Assembly (NCBI GenBank): GCA_024233875.1
Contig: JACKPB010000015.1
Span: forward strand, 1 to 64,000
Length of the DNA: 64,000 nucleotides
Source: Leptospiraceae bacterium
GTDB lineage: Bacteria; Spirochaetota; Leptospiria; Leptospirales; Leptospiraceae
Direction: 5' to 3'
Shown piece by piece: positions 9,901-17,821 of the stretch. The position numbers and the translations under genes were made by a program. The notes under the pieces were generated by a model. The model saw nothing but the letters and a program-made list of their open reading frames with translations. It had not been told where the DNA came from and did no database searches. The stretch's first letter is position 1. Each line of letters starts with the position of its first letter.

Positions 9901-10330
9901 CGTAATCCACCTGACTGAAGAGATCGAATTGCTTTTCTTGAGTGATGAGAAATCCTTCTTGTTCTAGAAGGCAGACTTCCTGTTTGGCAACCTTGAGAAC
10001 CCGCACAAATTCGGAACCCTTGGATACCGATTCGATGGGAGGTTTGGATTTCTTAGGGAGAGTTTTCTTTTTTAGTTTATGGAGTCCTGAAGTTCCGTAC
10101 TTGGCGACTAGAACCACAGCACCGGTCTTCCCTCCGGAGAGAAAAGTCTGGATCTCTAGAAAGTCAATAGGAACACCGCCCAAACTGCCTTTTTGGAGAC
10201 AGGATTCTAAGGCTTTTTGAACCATAGGTCGCGATGGTTCAGGGATTTTTTCAAGGTTTTGGACCATACCTAAGTTCTTTCCGAATCCATTCAACTGTAA
10301 AGTTTTTTTTACCTTGGGATCGAGAATCAT
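6920..10330 (-). CDS. APH-like kinase / nSTAND NTPase / transmembrane / coiled-coil / Lcl fusion protein
   Basis: This is a 1,136-residue multidomain protein. Residues of about 90-430 look like an aminoglycoside-phosphotransferase/kinase fold, with HGDLNPEN near 272 and KIIDFGE near 295 as the catalytic and metal-binding motifs. About 490-800 is a novel-STAND NTPase, with FMGLSYFTEKDREFFFGRE at its start, Walker A GASGSGKSS near 521, VLLLGDQFEEIF near 585 and GSLPLLEFCLEELY later. A single membrane segment (GIFLVLILILGFGTFGMV) lies near 910. A long charged coiled coil follows to about 1040, and then a C-terminal Lcl/DUF1566-like domain (RLPKEGEMKIALENG, YPFRCIQN). Kinase and NTPase would sit in the cytoplasm and the Lcl domain outside. 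No ribosome site is obvious before ATG 10330. The domain order suggests a signalling or conflict switch acting with the secreted ankyrin protein encoded next. Confidence 0.87.
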   Translation of the reverse strand: MILDPKVKKTLQLNGFGKNLGMVQNLEKIPEPSRPMVQKALESCLQKGSLGGVPIDFLEIQTFLSGGKTGAVVLVAKYGTSGLHKLKKKTLPKKSKPPIESVSKGSEFVRVLKVAKQEVCLLEQEGFLITQEKQFDLFSQVDYVPGDEFEWAKERFGILLYQDVGTLSAGDLKGVAGFLTKQVFSGRKESERFGKELSLLLQKEVFYGLKKGMYGSVRKKELNFSDVYGKKLSDSVRKGYEEVRKFDPELPDFRELGSFFQHKGTHHQVSFIHGDLNPENLLVWETELGMKCKIIDFGEMIHKKQEGFTPLFWDFTRLLCEMILNYFEDMARNSDPSGKESTTYYQTHFEEFKKVLHQSFGLEGKMHSSVDSKIGLIANFYLSCFYDFLKEAKSGLMPSYTTELIRDAFYSQICFLLFYSKFSGENVAKRWFGIQLALFLKDYVQSEDFLHSRLLDSLEKFYFQYLSDLKVKKVFRKKIDRSPFMGLSYFTEKDREFFFGRETIVETILQTIEKTPFVSLSGASGSGKSSVVHAGILPILREKNWKVFTFRPGSKPYHSAAKALGRSEDLIDSLRSYLEEDTRIVLLLGDQFEEIFTLCERPEDRENLGSSLLEICKEYPDRFRFLLTIRADFWARFLEEPGFGKIVGDSGEYRKLGFSYTLAPMSVEELRRAIEKPIEVAGLEIQEGLTDLILSQISRETGSLPLLEFCLEELYKRAQEGVLTYSAYKEIGEVKGALATYADQTYSSLSSKEQEMLRKLLLQLIRPGQGTEDTRRIALLEELKSVLRSVSNQDSTTFIQKLTSLRLITTGVNESGKETIEVVHEALIREWKRLREWMGIDREFRVWQERVRASEREWKEREKDSSLLLRGSSLQIAEEWLDTRRLDLGEREIQFIKISISRERRTKILVGSGIFLVLILILGFGTFGMVQYYRASEEHAKAEKALEEAKKAEAIAQREKEEAERQTKIAEQERERAEKERIESDEANRKAEIEKQNAIEERKKAEIAKQEAETAKQNSQKLLSENQKVYQSISKSFNLKPEEMEKAKDPMNWSDRTIGTTDFKTAKLNCIKRKMRLPKEGEMKIALENGLLDTWTPRGFYWIASHKGNLKIFDLEKGKINQPEENKTYPFRCIQN

Positions 10331-10473
10331 GGTACGATTAACTCAACAGCACAGATCTTGTCACCCTGAGCTTCGAACCATACTCAATTCAATCAGTCTC
10401 CTTCTATTAGCTTAGGATGACAGGAACCGAAAACTACTCTGCTGAAAGTATAATAATATACTAATATTTTACT

Positions 10474-10633
10474 AACTCATCTTACGCAGTATTTTATTTT
10501 CTATTTTTTTTTAGTTTAAAATCTAAATCATTTTTTGCTAATAAATCAATAAAAATATGGATTTGGGCGATAGCCCAAGCTGCCGGCAGGCTCCCTGCAA
10601 CCTCACATTTCGCTTCTTTGCGTAATGTAATTT
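10474..10633 (-). repeat. Interspersed repeat family A, copy 2
   Basis: It begins AACTCATCTTACGCA. It contains TTTTTTGCTAATAAATCAAT and the GC-rich block GGGCGATAGCCCAAGCTGCC, then CCTCACATTTCGCTTCTTTG, and ends with a worn TGCGTAATGTAATTT. This is the subtype with the CTGCCGGCAG core shared by copies at 29010, 31432 and 46658. It fills most of the gap between the nSTAND gene and the acyl-CoA synthetase, which are divergently transcribed, so it sits where both promoters should be. Confidence 0.75.
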
Positions 10634-10733
10634 CTAAAAGAGGTTTAGAATCAAAAAAATGTTTTACATAATTATAGAAACATAACTTATAGATAGAAAT
10701 TTTTTATAATCTCAGGAATGGGTTAGTGGAATC

Positions 10734-12653
10734 ATGAAATATACTCTTTATAATTTGGTAAAAAACTCTATTGATAAGTACCCGGATGCAGTAGCTCAGA
10801 TGTACAGAGAAAAAAGTAACAGTGATTTTAAGAATAAATCCTTCACTGAAATGTACTCTGAAATAAAAGCCATTTCTTTAGCTCTTATTGATTTAGGAAT
10901 GAAAAAAGGTGATAAGATTGGCTTGATTGCGGATGTAGGGCATCGTTGGTTACCGGTCAGCCTGGGTATCACTACAGTAGGGGGAGTGGATGTTCCCAGA
11001 GGAACCGATGCAACCAAAGAGGATCTGAACTATATTTTTAAACACACAGAATGCAAAATCATATTTTTAGAAACACCGAAAGTCTATCAAAAGATAGAGA
11101 GCATATTAGCTGAATTCAAGGAACTGAAAACAATAATATTCTTCGATGACTATTCCTCATTGAAAGTTCCCTCAAGAATTCAAACTCTTTCCCTGCAATC
11201 AATACTGGACAAAGGAAAAGAATTACTCAAAACGAAAGAGAAGGAATACTATACAATTACCGAGAGTATTGAGGAAGACGATGTCGCAACCATCATCTAC
11301 ACATCGGGAACAACAGGTGCACCTAAGGGAGTTGTCCATACACAAAAAAGTTTGACCTGGGAGGTATTTCACTCTATCAATGGTATAGACGTCAAACCCT
11401 ATGGAGCAACAATGGGATTTCTACCTCCCTGGCATATTGCAGAGAGGTTGATTGAAAAAGCTTCATTTCATGTGGGTTGCGCTGTGGCATTTACCTCAGT
11501 TCCCAATCTAGCGAAAGATTTGCAGGCAGTGAATCCAACATTTCTTTTATCAGTTCCGAGAGTATGGGAAAGTTTTTACAACAAAATGCTGGGAAATGTT
11601 TCAAAAGCTTCACCTGTCGCTAAGTCTATATTTAATTTTTCACATTGGACAGCTCTTACATTTAGCAATCGAAAGGATATCCTTACAGGAATCAAATTTC
11701 AATTGGATAATAAATCATTTATAGAAACTTTTATCGATAAAATTTCATCCATTTGGGTTTGTTTCTTTTTATTTCTCCCAAATCTTTTCGCACAGAAAAT
11801 ACTCAAAAAAGTGAAAGGCGCCTTAGGGAATCGAATCGAATTCGCGATTTCCGGTGCGGGAGCATTGCCTGAATACATAGATAGGTTTTTCTATTCAATA
11901 GGTGTTCCTATTATAGAGACTTACGGTATGACAGAAACAGTAGGAGTTTCCTGCAGAAGAAATTATCCGGGAACTGTTGTGGGAACAGTAGGATCCCCTA
12001 TCAAAGGAGTCGAAATAAAACTCATAGATTCTAACGGAAATGTTGTGACAGAGCCAAATGTGAAGGGAGTGGCTTATCACAGAGGTCCTCACATCATGAA
12101 GGAATACTACAAAGAACCAAAAAAGACTTCTGAAGTTCTTTCTCAGGATGGTTGGTTGAATTCAGGGGACATTCTGGTATGGACTGTAAATGGTGAGTTA
12201 AAGTTTGCGGGTCGTGCAAAAGATACTATCGTTCTCTTCGGTGGAGAGAATGTTGAGCCTTTACCTATAGAAGATACTCTGAAGCAGAGTCCATACATTC
12301 TTCAATGTGTTGTCGTCGGACAGGATCAAAAAACTCTTGGAGCTCTTATCGTTCCTGACAAAGAAGCCATTCAAAACTATTTGAAATCAAAGAATATAAC
12401 CGCTCCGGCTGATATAAAGGATTGGAAATCTACCAAGGAAATCAATTCTATTTTTAAAGATGAGATAAAGAGATTGAATTCAACAGATATGGGATTCAAA
12501 TCCTTTGAGAAGGTAACTGATTTTTATCTACTTGAAAATGAATTTCAAATTGGTGAAGAATTGACTCAAACTTTAAAAGTGAAAAGAAATGTAGTACTGG
12601 AAAAGTACCAAAAGGAAATCGAAAGTCTATATAATACCAATTCTCATAAATGA
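10734..12653 (+). CDS. Long-chain acyl-CoA synthetase (AMP-forming)
   Basis: This 639-residue cytoplasmic or membrane-associated enzyme belongs to the adenylate-forming superfamily. The P-loop-like motif TIIYTSGTTGAPKGVVHT lies near residue 185, YGMTETVGVS near 397, and GWLNSGDILVWTVNGELKFAGRAKD near 470-495. The length and the large insertion after FLPPWHIAER fit the long-chain FadD/ACSL subgroup, which activates fatty acids to acyl-CoA using ATP and CoA. Leptospires live on long-chain fatty acids as carbon source, so the role is likely beta-oxidation or lipid remodelling. Start ATG 10734 follows a weak GGGTTAGTGG. kptA follows after 100 bp. Confidence 0.92.
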   Translation: MKYTLYNLVKNSIDKYPDAVAQMYREKSNSDFKNKSFTEMYSEIKAISLALIDLGMKKGDKIGLIADVGHRWLPVSLGITTVGGVDVPRGTDATKEDLNYIFKHTECKIIFLETPKVYQKIESILAEFKELKTIIFFDDYSSLKVPSRIQTLSLQSILDKGKELLKTKEKEYYTITESIEEDDVATIIYTSGTTGAPKGVVHTQKSLTWEVFHSINGIDVKPYGATMGFLPPWHIAERLIEKASFHVGCAVAFTSVPNLAKDLQAVNPTFLLSVPRVWESFYNKMLGNVSKASPVAKSIFNFSHWTALTFSNRKDILTGIKFQLDNKSFIETFIDKISSIWVCFFLFLPNLFAQKILKKVKGALGNRIEFAISGAGALPEYIDRFFYSIGVPIIETYGMTETVGVSCRRNYPGTVVGTVGSPIKGVEIKLIDSNGNVVTEPNVKGVAYHRGPHIMKEYYKEPKKTSEVLSQDGWLNSGDILVWTVNGELKFAGRAKDTIVLFGGENVEPLPIEDTLKQSPYILQCVVVGQDQKTLGALIVPDKEAIQNYLKSKNITAPADIKDWKSTKEINSIFKDEIKRLNSTDMGFKSFEKVTDFYLLENEFQIGEELTQTLKVKRNVVLEKYQKEIESLYNTNSHK

Positions 12654-12659
12654 TTGTAT

Positions 12660-12731
12660 CTATCCGGTTTTGATATGAAGAAATTTTATTGTTGATTTCT
12701 CAATGCATCTGTAAATCATTTTGAAAATGAC
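12660..12731. repeat. Degenerate relic of repeat family B
   Basis: CTATCCGGTTTTGATATGAA near the start and CATTTTGAAAATGACTA at the end match the two ends of family B (TACCGGTTTTC and GAAAATGAC). The middle is shortened and diverged. It occupies the gap between the acyl-CoA synthetase and kptA. Confidence 0.4.
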
Positions 12732-12753
12732 TAAAGGTAATTTCTAAATCAGT

Positions 12754-13305
12754 ATGGATAAAAATCATTTCGATAAAGATATTAGCAAACTTCTCAGTTA
12801 TGTTCTGAGGCACAATCCATCCCATTTTCATTTGGAAATTTCTGAAGATGGATGGGTGGATGTAGTACAAATTCTGAGAGGTTTTGAAGAGAAAAATATT
12901 TCATTGCAGGATGAAGATTTGGCTCGAATCGTCAGGGAAAACAATAAACAACGTTTTGCTTTTAGTAATGACGGTCTGAAAATTCGTGCCAACCAGGGAC
13001 ACTCCATTCCGGTCAATTTAAATCTCAAGCCGATAGAGCCTCCCGAATTCCTGTATCACGGGACATCTATTACGAATCTGGAATCTATCCAGGAGACTGG
13101 AATCCAAAGAATGAATCGACACCATGTTCATCTTTCAGAAAACTTTCAAACAGCTTTTGCTGTGGGCTCCCGCCATGGAATTCCAGTAGTACTACAAGTT
13201 TTCAGTCAAAAGATGTACTCTGAAGGAAAGGTTTTCTTTCAGTCAAAAAATAAAGTCTGGCTGACAGAATTTGTTTCCTCTGAATACTTTCAGGTTTTAA
13301 CTTAA
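12754..13305 (+). CDS. kptA: RNA 2'-phosphotransferase (Tpt1/KptA family)
   Basis: This 183-residue protein is the typical size for KptA. Motifs are LLSYVLRHNP at the N-terminus, DGWVDV, then YHGTSITNLESI near residue 100 and HHVHLS near 125, ending in the VFFQSKNKVWLTEFV strand. The family moves a 2'-phosphate from RNA to NAD+, giving ADP-ribose 1'',2''-cyclic phosphate. In fungi this completes tRNA splicing. In bacteria, which lack that splicing route, the natural substrate is uncertain, and RNA repair is the usual suggestion. No RNA ligase or other repair gene is adjacent here. A relic repeat separates it from the upstream gene. Confidence 0.94.
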   Translation: MDKNHFDKDISKLLSYVLRHNPSHFHLEISEDGWVDVVQILRGFEEKNISLQDEDLARIVRENNKQRFAFSNDGLKIRANQGHSIPVNLNLKPIEPPEFLYHGTSITNLESIQETGIQRMNRHHVHLSENFQTAFAVGSRHGIPVVLQVFSQKMYSEGKVFFQSKNKVWLTEFVSSEYFQVLT

Positions 13306-14010
13306 AAAAAAGAATTCATTTGCAGATCAATAACCCAATTCAGACATTATTTTTCCGGATTCGTGTGAAATTCTTGTTCTTCATCCATAACCGACAGAGC
13401 CAGGGTTATCTCCAAAATTTTCCAGAATTTTAGTGCAAATCATTTGCACTAAATTGATTGAGTCAATAAAATCAAGGGTTTTGGAGAGAAAAATCCTAAT
13501 TTAGGGTGACAGCTCATCGACAAGACCCCTGGATAACCCAATAGGGGGATTCCCTTGGACTCCGCTCAGGGACCGAAATTGACCCACATCAGAGGTAATA
13601 GAATACTTCCCCAAAACCGGGATCTCGATACAATTTTTAACCACCCCCTGCCCCCTCCAAAGGAGGGGAGTCCCTAGATGAAATATATTATCTATTAAGT
13701 ATATATGTCATACGCAGCACATAAAATCCTTCGACAAGAACAAAAGTTTCCAACCAAAGTATCCTCCAACCAAAAACCAGCCTTTCCATTCTGGTTCTAC
13801 AGAAATACAGGTTCTGTAGCTGAAACTTCTCGGAGCAAAAATTTAGAGATGTCGGGTCAGTTTCCGACTCTCGTTTTTTGTATCGCCTGCCCGGCTCGAG
13901 GGCACAGAAGAATTCTCATTTTCAAGAATACCTTAATACATTAGAGAAATCTAACGACCACTTTTGGATAAGCAGCAACCTTGAGATGAAGGAGAAAGTT
14001 TAGCATCATT
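13306..14010. other. Intergenic region without convincing genes
   Basis: About 700 bp after kptA. It contains the palindrome listed at 13429-13453 and a C/G-rich patch near 13640-13675 (CACCCCCTGCCCCCTCC). The phrase AAATCCTTCGACAAGAA near 13727 recurs in the tandem repeat at 14011. An open frame at 13705-13944 has no ribosome site and no recognisable domain, and I do not consider it a gene. Confidence 0.5.
13429..13453. terminator. Perfect 12-bp-arm palindrome, possible bidirectional terminator or operator
   Basis: TTTAGTGCAAAT and ATTTGCACTAAA are separated by a single C. The arms are exact complements. It lies 124 bp after kptA with AT-rich flanks but no clear T-run, so an operator is as possible as a terminator. 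Confidence 0.4.
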
Positions 14011-14160
14011 GAAAGTTGAAGACAAGAAGACCCCGCGTCAGCGGTAATATGAAAAAAATCCTTCGATCAGAAAAAGATGCTCCATGCAATGGAAAGTTGA
14101 ACCTAAGAAGACCCCGCGTCAGCGGTAATACAGAAAAATCCTTCGATAAGAAAAAGATGC
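14011..14160. repeat. Two-copy tandem repeat, about 81-bp period
   Basis: The unit is GAAAGTTGA, six or seven variable bases, then AAGAAGACCCCGCGTCAGCG, GTAATA and AAAAATCCTTCGAT plus AGAAAAAGATGC, at 14011-14080 and again at 14092-14160. Each copy holds a short GC hairpin, CCGC-GTCA-GCGG. No reading frame is conserved. The function is unknown; a structured RNA or repeat-derived element is possible. Confidence 0.7.
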
Positions 14161-14253
14161 AATAGGGAAGGTGAAACATAAATCTCTAGAACAGATTGTT
14201 CGAAATTTATAGCATTTCTTTAAATCAAAAGTATGAAACTCTAAAATAATTAC

Positions 14254-14415
14254 TAATTCACCTCATTCACTTCATGGAAAAGGATAGAATAATTAGAGGC
14301 AGCCTTTCAGTGAATAAGGGACTCATCGTCCCTAAGGTCCAATTTTTTAGTAAAATATGATTCTGAATGCAAAAATTTAAATAACCTGAAAAATAAAAAT
14401 TGCGTTATGTGAGTA
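14254..14415 (+). repeat. Interspersed repeat family A, copy 3 (diverged)
   Basis: The copy runs from AATTCACCTCATTCAC to TTGCGTTATGTGAGTAATT. It has the middle GGGACTCATCGTCCCTAAGG and TTTTTTAGTAAAATATGATT in the usual order. It belongs to the subtype with the CCTTTC.G core but is more worn than the others. Confidence 0.6.
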
Positions 14416-14610
14416 ATTGATTTAAATATTGTAAAGCAGGTTGGAAAATTTACTAGATAATAACAAAAGGAACCTTCCTGGATTCTTATCCATTATTAGT
14501 ATTCGATGTAAAAGAAATTTCTATATTAGAGAAGATAAACAAAGAAAAATATCAATACAACTTCTAAAAGTACAAACCAATTCTCAGAAGCAGTCGCGTT
14601 TTAAAATCTA

Positions 14611-14674
14611 CGGTATGTAACCATATAATTACAGATATACTCTTTAATTCATAATTGCTTTTGAAAATGATTGA
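14611..14674. repeat. Degenerate relic of repeat family B
   Basis: CGGTATGTAACCATATAATT and the end GCTTTTGAAAATGATTGA match the right half of family B (GGTATGTAGCCATTTTAT ... CTTCTGAAAATGACTATA) with many substitutions. The left end is missing. Confidence 0.4.
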
Positions 14675-14828
14675 GGATAAAACTTTTCTTTCACTGATGC
14701 GTTTAGCTAAAAGGTTTAAAGCAATAATTTTAAAGTATAGAATTAGTTTTTAGATGCAAATTTGGGATTCTAAAAAAACTATAACTTTAGAGAATGGTTT
14801 CTATAAATAAATTCATTTTTCCTATTAA

Positions 14829-14965
14829 GGTCAGGATAATGAAAGGGATCTTCAGCAAATTGGGGATTCAACATCCCTAAATCCCTATTTTTATTTGATT
14901 TATTAGTAAAATATGATTATTTAGAAAAAAAATGTACGGAAGAATAAAAATTGCGTAAGGTAAGT
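14829..14965 (+). repeat. Interspersed repeat family A, copy 4 (left end missing)
   Basis: It contains AGGATAATGAAAGGGATCTT, then ATCCCTAAATCCCTATTTTT and TTTGATTTATTAGTAAAATA, and ends TTGCGTAAGGTAAGTATA. The left inverted end is absent. It is followed 13 bp later by a copy of repeat family C, so two unrelated small elements lie side by side. Confidence 0.6.
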
Positions 14966-14978
14966 ATACTTTGGGGAA

Positions 14979-15126
14979 CCTCTAAAAATCCCTTAGCAGG
15001 GCTTTTTAGAGGTGGTAATTTGCTTGGGGTTGCCCCACAAACCTCGCTTTTTTCAAGAAATCTTGAAAAGCTTTTTAAAATATTGTATATTTCAAAATCT
15101 AAAACAAGGGTTAATAGACGATCCCT
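14979..15126 (+). repeat. Interspersed repeat family C, copy 1
   Basis: This 148-bp element carries two hairpins. CCTCTAAAAA pairs with CTTTTTAGAGG around TCCCTTAGCAGGG, and TTTTTCAAG pairs with CTTGAAAAG. It ends TTAATAGACGATCCCT. A second full copy is at 42537-42680 and fragments are at 26246 and 60651. The right end directly abuts the ATG of the histidine kinase at 15127, so the element forms that gene's whole leader. Confidence 0.75.
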
Positions 15127-17130
15127 ATGATTTATTTAAATACCATAATATGCTTATTTATTTTTACATTTATTACAAATTGTTTTAAACCTATAACTTC
15201 TTTATCTAAGATCAAAGAAGGTAGAATGAATCTACAGGGCATAGACAGGTCCGTAGAAGTTGTAGCCCTAGATGGAGAATGGGAGTTTTATCCAAATGAA
15301 TTTCTATTGCCTAACTCAGAAACCCAATTCCAAAATAGTTCAGTAAGATTACTAAACGTTCCGGGCAATTGGAATACCCTGTTTCCAGATGGGAATGGAT
15401 ATGGAACCTACCGCTTAAAAGTGCATCTTCCAGAACATTGGAAGTTTCCTATAGCGATAAAATTATTCGAACTCGGAACAGCCTATAGAATGTTTGTAGA
15501 CCAGAAAGAAGTCGCTAAAAATGGAATCATAGGTAAAAATAAGGAAGAAAGTAAGCCGCAGGCACTTCCTCTTATTGCTCCCATATCGGAACATTCATCT
15601 GAAATAGTAATCATAGTCCATGTTTCCAATTTTCACTTTCGAGAAGGTGGACTATGGTATCCTATTCAATTGGGTAATATCTCTGTATTACATAAAGAAA
15701 GAGAAACAAACATTCATTTGGATATGTTCCTTTTGGGGAGCATTTTAATTATGGGTGTATATCATACCTTTTTGTATTTAATTAGAAGAAAAGATACATC
15801 CGCTCTTTGGTTTGGGCTTTTTTGCTTTGATATTATTTTTCGATTGGTTAGTTTTAATGAGAAATACTTTCATTCCTTATACCCCGAAATCCCCCATGTG
15901 CTATCTACAAGGATTGAGTATTTAGGATATTACTTCGCAGTTCCATTATTTGCTCAGTTTCTATATTCTATCTTTCCAAAATTATTTCCGAGGAGAATTG
16001 TTCAAATCATATGGACAATCTGTCTCTTCTTTATACTTTTGGTATTGACAACAGGAACAGAAGTCTTTACCCACTCCGCCCCCTACTTCCATATATGTAC
16101 GATTTTTTCAGCAAGCTTTTACTTGTATGTAATCATGAAAGCTGTAATAAATAGAGAGGAAAGTGCAATATTACTTTTATTTGGTACCAGTATCTTAGTT
16201 GCGGGTACTTTAAACGATATTTTATTTTCTATGGAGTACATTCATACTTTTTATATCGTCCCTCAAGCCCTTCTTATTTTTATTTTTATTCAATCAGTTC
16301 TATTATCGATGAGGTTTTCTCGTGCTTTCATTGAAAATGAAACACTTTCAATAAATCTATTTGAATTGAGTACGAATCTAGAAAGAAAAGTAATGGAGAG
16401 AACCTTAGAATATAAATTGGAAAAAGATAAAGTTGAACAGGTTAGTAAAATCAAAGATAAATTTATCTCCATCATCTCACACGATTTGAGAACACCAATG
16501 ATTGGTGTCTCCAACCTTCTTGAACTTTTAAAAACAAAAAATTATGTTCAATCTGATGAGGAAAGAGAGCGTCTCACACAGATGTGTTATGAGAGTGTTC
16601 AAAATTCACTTACAATGATTAAACAATTATTGAATTTCAGTAGAATTGAAACAGGAGTTTTACAACTCAAATATAAAAAAGTATCTCTGAAAAAATATAT
16701 CTATCATGTTCTGAATGATTCTATTGCGTATGCGAAGTCTAAGGATATAAAAATAGATGTTTTTATAAATGAGCAATTAGCTATCGACATCGATCCTGAA
16801 ATTTTTTCTCATGTAATTAAGAATCTAGTCAGCAATTCAATTAAATTTACTCCTAAAAATGGAAGAATTGAAATTCAATCGCAAGAGGAGGGAGATTCTA
16901 TCCAAATAGAAATTCGTGATAATGGAATAGGACTTTCTTCTGAAAATCTAGCGGATTTATTCAATCCGGAAAAAGTAAAAAGTAATTTAGGAACAGAAGG
17001 TGAAGTAGGACATGGAATGGGTCTATTCATTTGTAAATTTGTCGTAGACGCTCACAAAGGAGACCTACAATTCTTCAGTGAAAAGGGAAGTGGAATGACG
17101 TGTCGGATTGTACTCCCCGGCAGGATTTAA
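15127..17130 (+). CDS. 7TMR-DISM sensor histidine kinase
   Basis: The 667-residue protein starts with a hydrophobic leader ending ITNC (Cys19), a possible lipobox. An extracellular beta-rich domain with LDGEWEFYPNEF and GYGTYRLKVHLP follows; this is the 7TMR-DISM ligand module, which in the family is thought to bind carbohydrate-like or other small ligands. Several membrane helices span about residues 195-410. A coiled linker leads to HisKA with IISHDLRTPMIG (phospho-accepting His452) and a C-terminal HATPase with LVSNSIKFTPKNG, DNGIGL and GHGMGLFI. All key kinase motifs are present. The start has no clear ribosome site because repeat family C directly precedes it. The gene overlaps the convergent response regulator by 4 bp, making that regulator its likely partner. 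Confidence 0.92.
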   Translation: MIYLNTIICLFIFTFITNCFKPITSLSKIKEGRMNLQGIDRSVEVVALDGEWEFYPNEFLLPNSETQFQNSSVRLLNVPGNWNTLFPDGNGYGTYRLKVHLPEHWKFPIAIKLFELGTAYRMFVDQKEVAKNGIIGKNKEESKPQALPLIAPISEHSSEIVIIVHVSNFHFREGGLWYPIQLGNISVLHKERETNIHLDMFLLGSILIMGVYHTFLYLIRRKDTSALWFGLFCFDIIFRLVSFNEKYFHSLYPEIPHVLSTRIEYLGYYFAVPLFAQFLYSIFPKLFPRRIVQIIWTICLFFILLVLTTGTEVFTHSAPYFHICTIFSASFYLYVIMKAVINREESAILLLFGTSILVAGTLNDILFSMEYIHTFYIVPQALLIFIFIQSVLLSMRFSRAFIENETLSINLFELSTNLERKVMERTLEYKLEKDKVEQVSKIKDKFISIISHDLRTPMIGVSNLLELLKTKNYVQSDEERERLTQMCYESVQNSLTMIKQLLNFSRIETGVLQLKYKKVSLKKYIYHVLNDSIAYAKSKDIKIDVFINEQLAIDIDPEIFSHVIKNLVSNSIKFTPKNGRIEIQSQEEGDSIQIEIRDNGIGLSSENLADLFNPEKVKSNLGTEGEVGHGMGLFICKFVVDAHKGDLQFFSEKGSGMTCRIVLPGRI

Positions 17131-17732
17131 AGATCTAATTTCTTTATTAGCTCAATATTATTCTGGACTTCAAATTTTTTCCGAAGTCTTGCCAGGTGAT
17201 ACTCGACTGTTTTCTCAGATTTTCCAATTATTTCTCCGATTTGATTGTAATACATTCCTTTAGCAAGACAATTGACGATTTCTAATTCCTGAGGATTAAT
17301 AATAGGTTTAGTATATTTGTCATCTACAAAAAAATCAGATAGCTCCGGTGATACATAAAAATCCCCTTTGATGGCTCGAATCAAGATTGTAGGTAAAAAA
17401 GTGATGGATTCTGTTTTTACAACAAACGAATCCGCTCCTGAGTTTTTTGCTTCAAAAAAATATTTTAGGCTAACGTGCATTGTAAAAATAATTACCCTGC
17501 ATTTGGGATGTGTTCGTTTTATTTCCTTTAATATTCTGAAATCTTCCCCTCCCGGAAGATCGATATCTAAAATAATAATATCAAATGACCTGACGCAAAG
17601 TTCATTTAATAGATCTTCACCATTGGAGAAAACACCTTCTACTGAAAACCTAGGATCCGTTTTTAAGATGATACGAATACCTTCAGTAACTACAGAATGA
17701 TCATCTGCTATTGCTACTGTTAATCTTTCCAT
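17127..17732 (-). CDS. NarL/LuxR-family response regulator
   Basis: The 201-residue protein has a receiver domain with the acidic pair Asp10-Asp11, the phosphorylation site Asp56 in ILDIDLP and Lys in VVKTES. The C-terminal helix-turn-helix (residues of about 140-200) has the LuxR signature NPQELEIVNCLAKGMYYNQI and SEKTVEYHLARLRKKF. It is a cytoplasmic DNA-binding regulator switched by phosphorylation. It lies tail-to-tail with the 7TMR kinase and shares the overlapping stop codons TTTAA, so the two transcripts are antisense at their 3' ends. The upstream region carries the long palindrome at 17786-17821, a possible autoregulatory site. Confidence 0.92.
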   Translation of the reverse strand: MERLTVAIADDHSVVTEGIRIILKTDPRFSVEGVFSNGEDLLNELCVRSFDIIILDIDLPGGEDFRILKEIKRTHPKCRVIIFTMHVSLKYFFEAKNSGADSFVVKTESITFLPTILIRAIKGDFYVSPELSDFFVDDKYTKPIINPQELEIVNCLAKGMYYNQIGEIIGKSEKTVEYHLARLRKKFEVQNNIELIKKLDL

Positions 17733-17785
17733 ACCCTAACCCTACTTGCACTCATACTATTGATAGTCTTTTTTGAAATTCATCC

Positions 17786-17821
17786 CCTAAAAACATTAGG
17801 GCTAGCCCTAATGTTTTTAGG
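17786..17821. promoter_or_regulatory. 36-bp perfect palindrome between the response regulator and the first Lcl lipoprotein
   Basis: CCTAAAAACATTAGGGCT is followed directly by its exact reverse complement, then GTTTTTTTG on the plus side. It sits 54 bp upstream of the regulator gene (minus) and 218 bp upstream of the lipoprotein at 18039 (plus). A related imperfect palindrome with the shared CCCTAATG..TTTTAG half-site is at 20914-20943, before the next lipoprotein. It could be a dimeric operator or a terminator-like hairpin with the T-run. Confidence 0.5.

Noticed and set aside
13705..13944. Open frame of 79 codons after kptA
   Set aside because: No ribosome site, low-complexity composition, no recognisable domain; the region is repeat-rich.
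14011..14160. CRISPR-like or tRNA-like structure in the 81-bp repeats
   Set aside because: There are only two units, no spacer pattern, no cas genes, and no tRNA-type arms.
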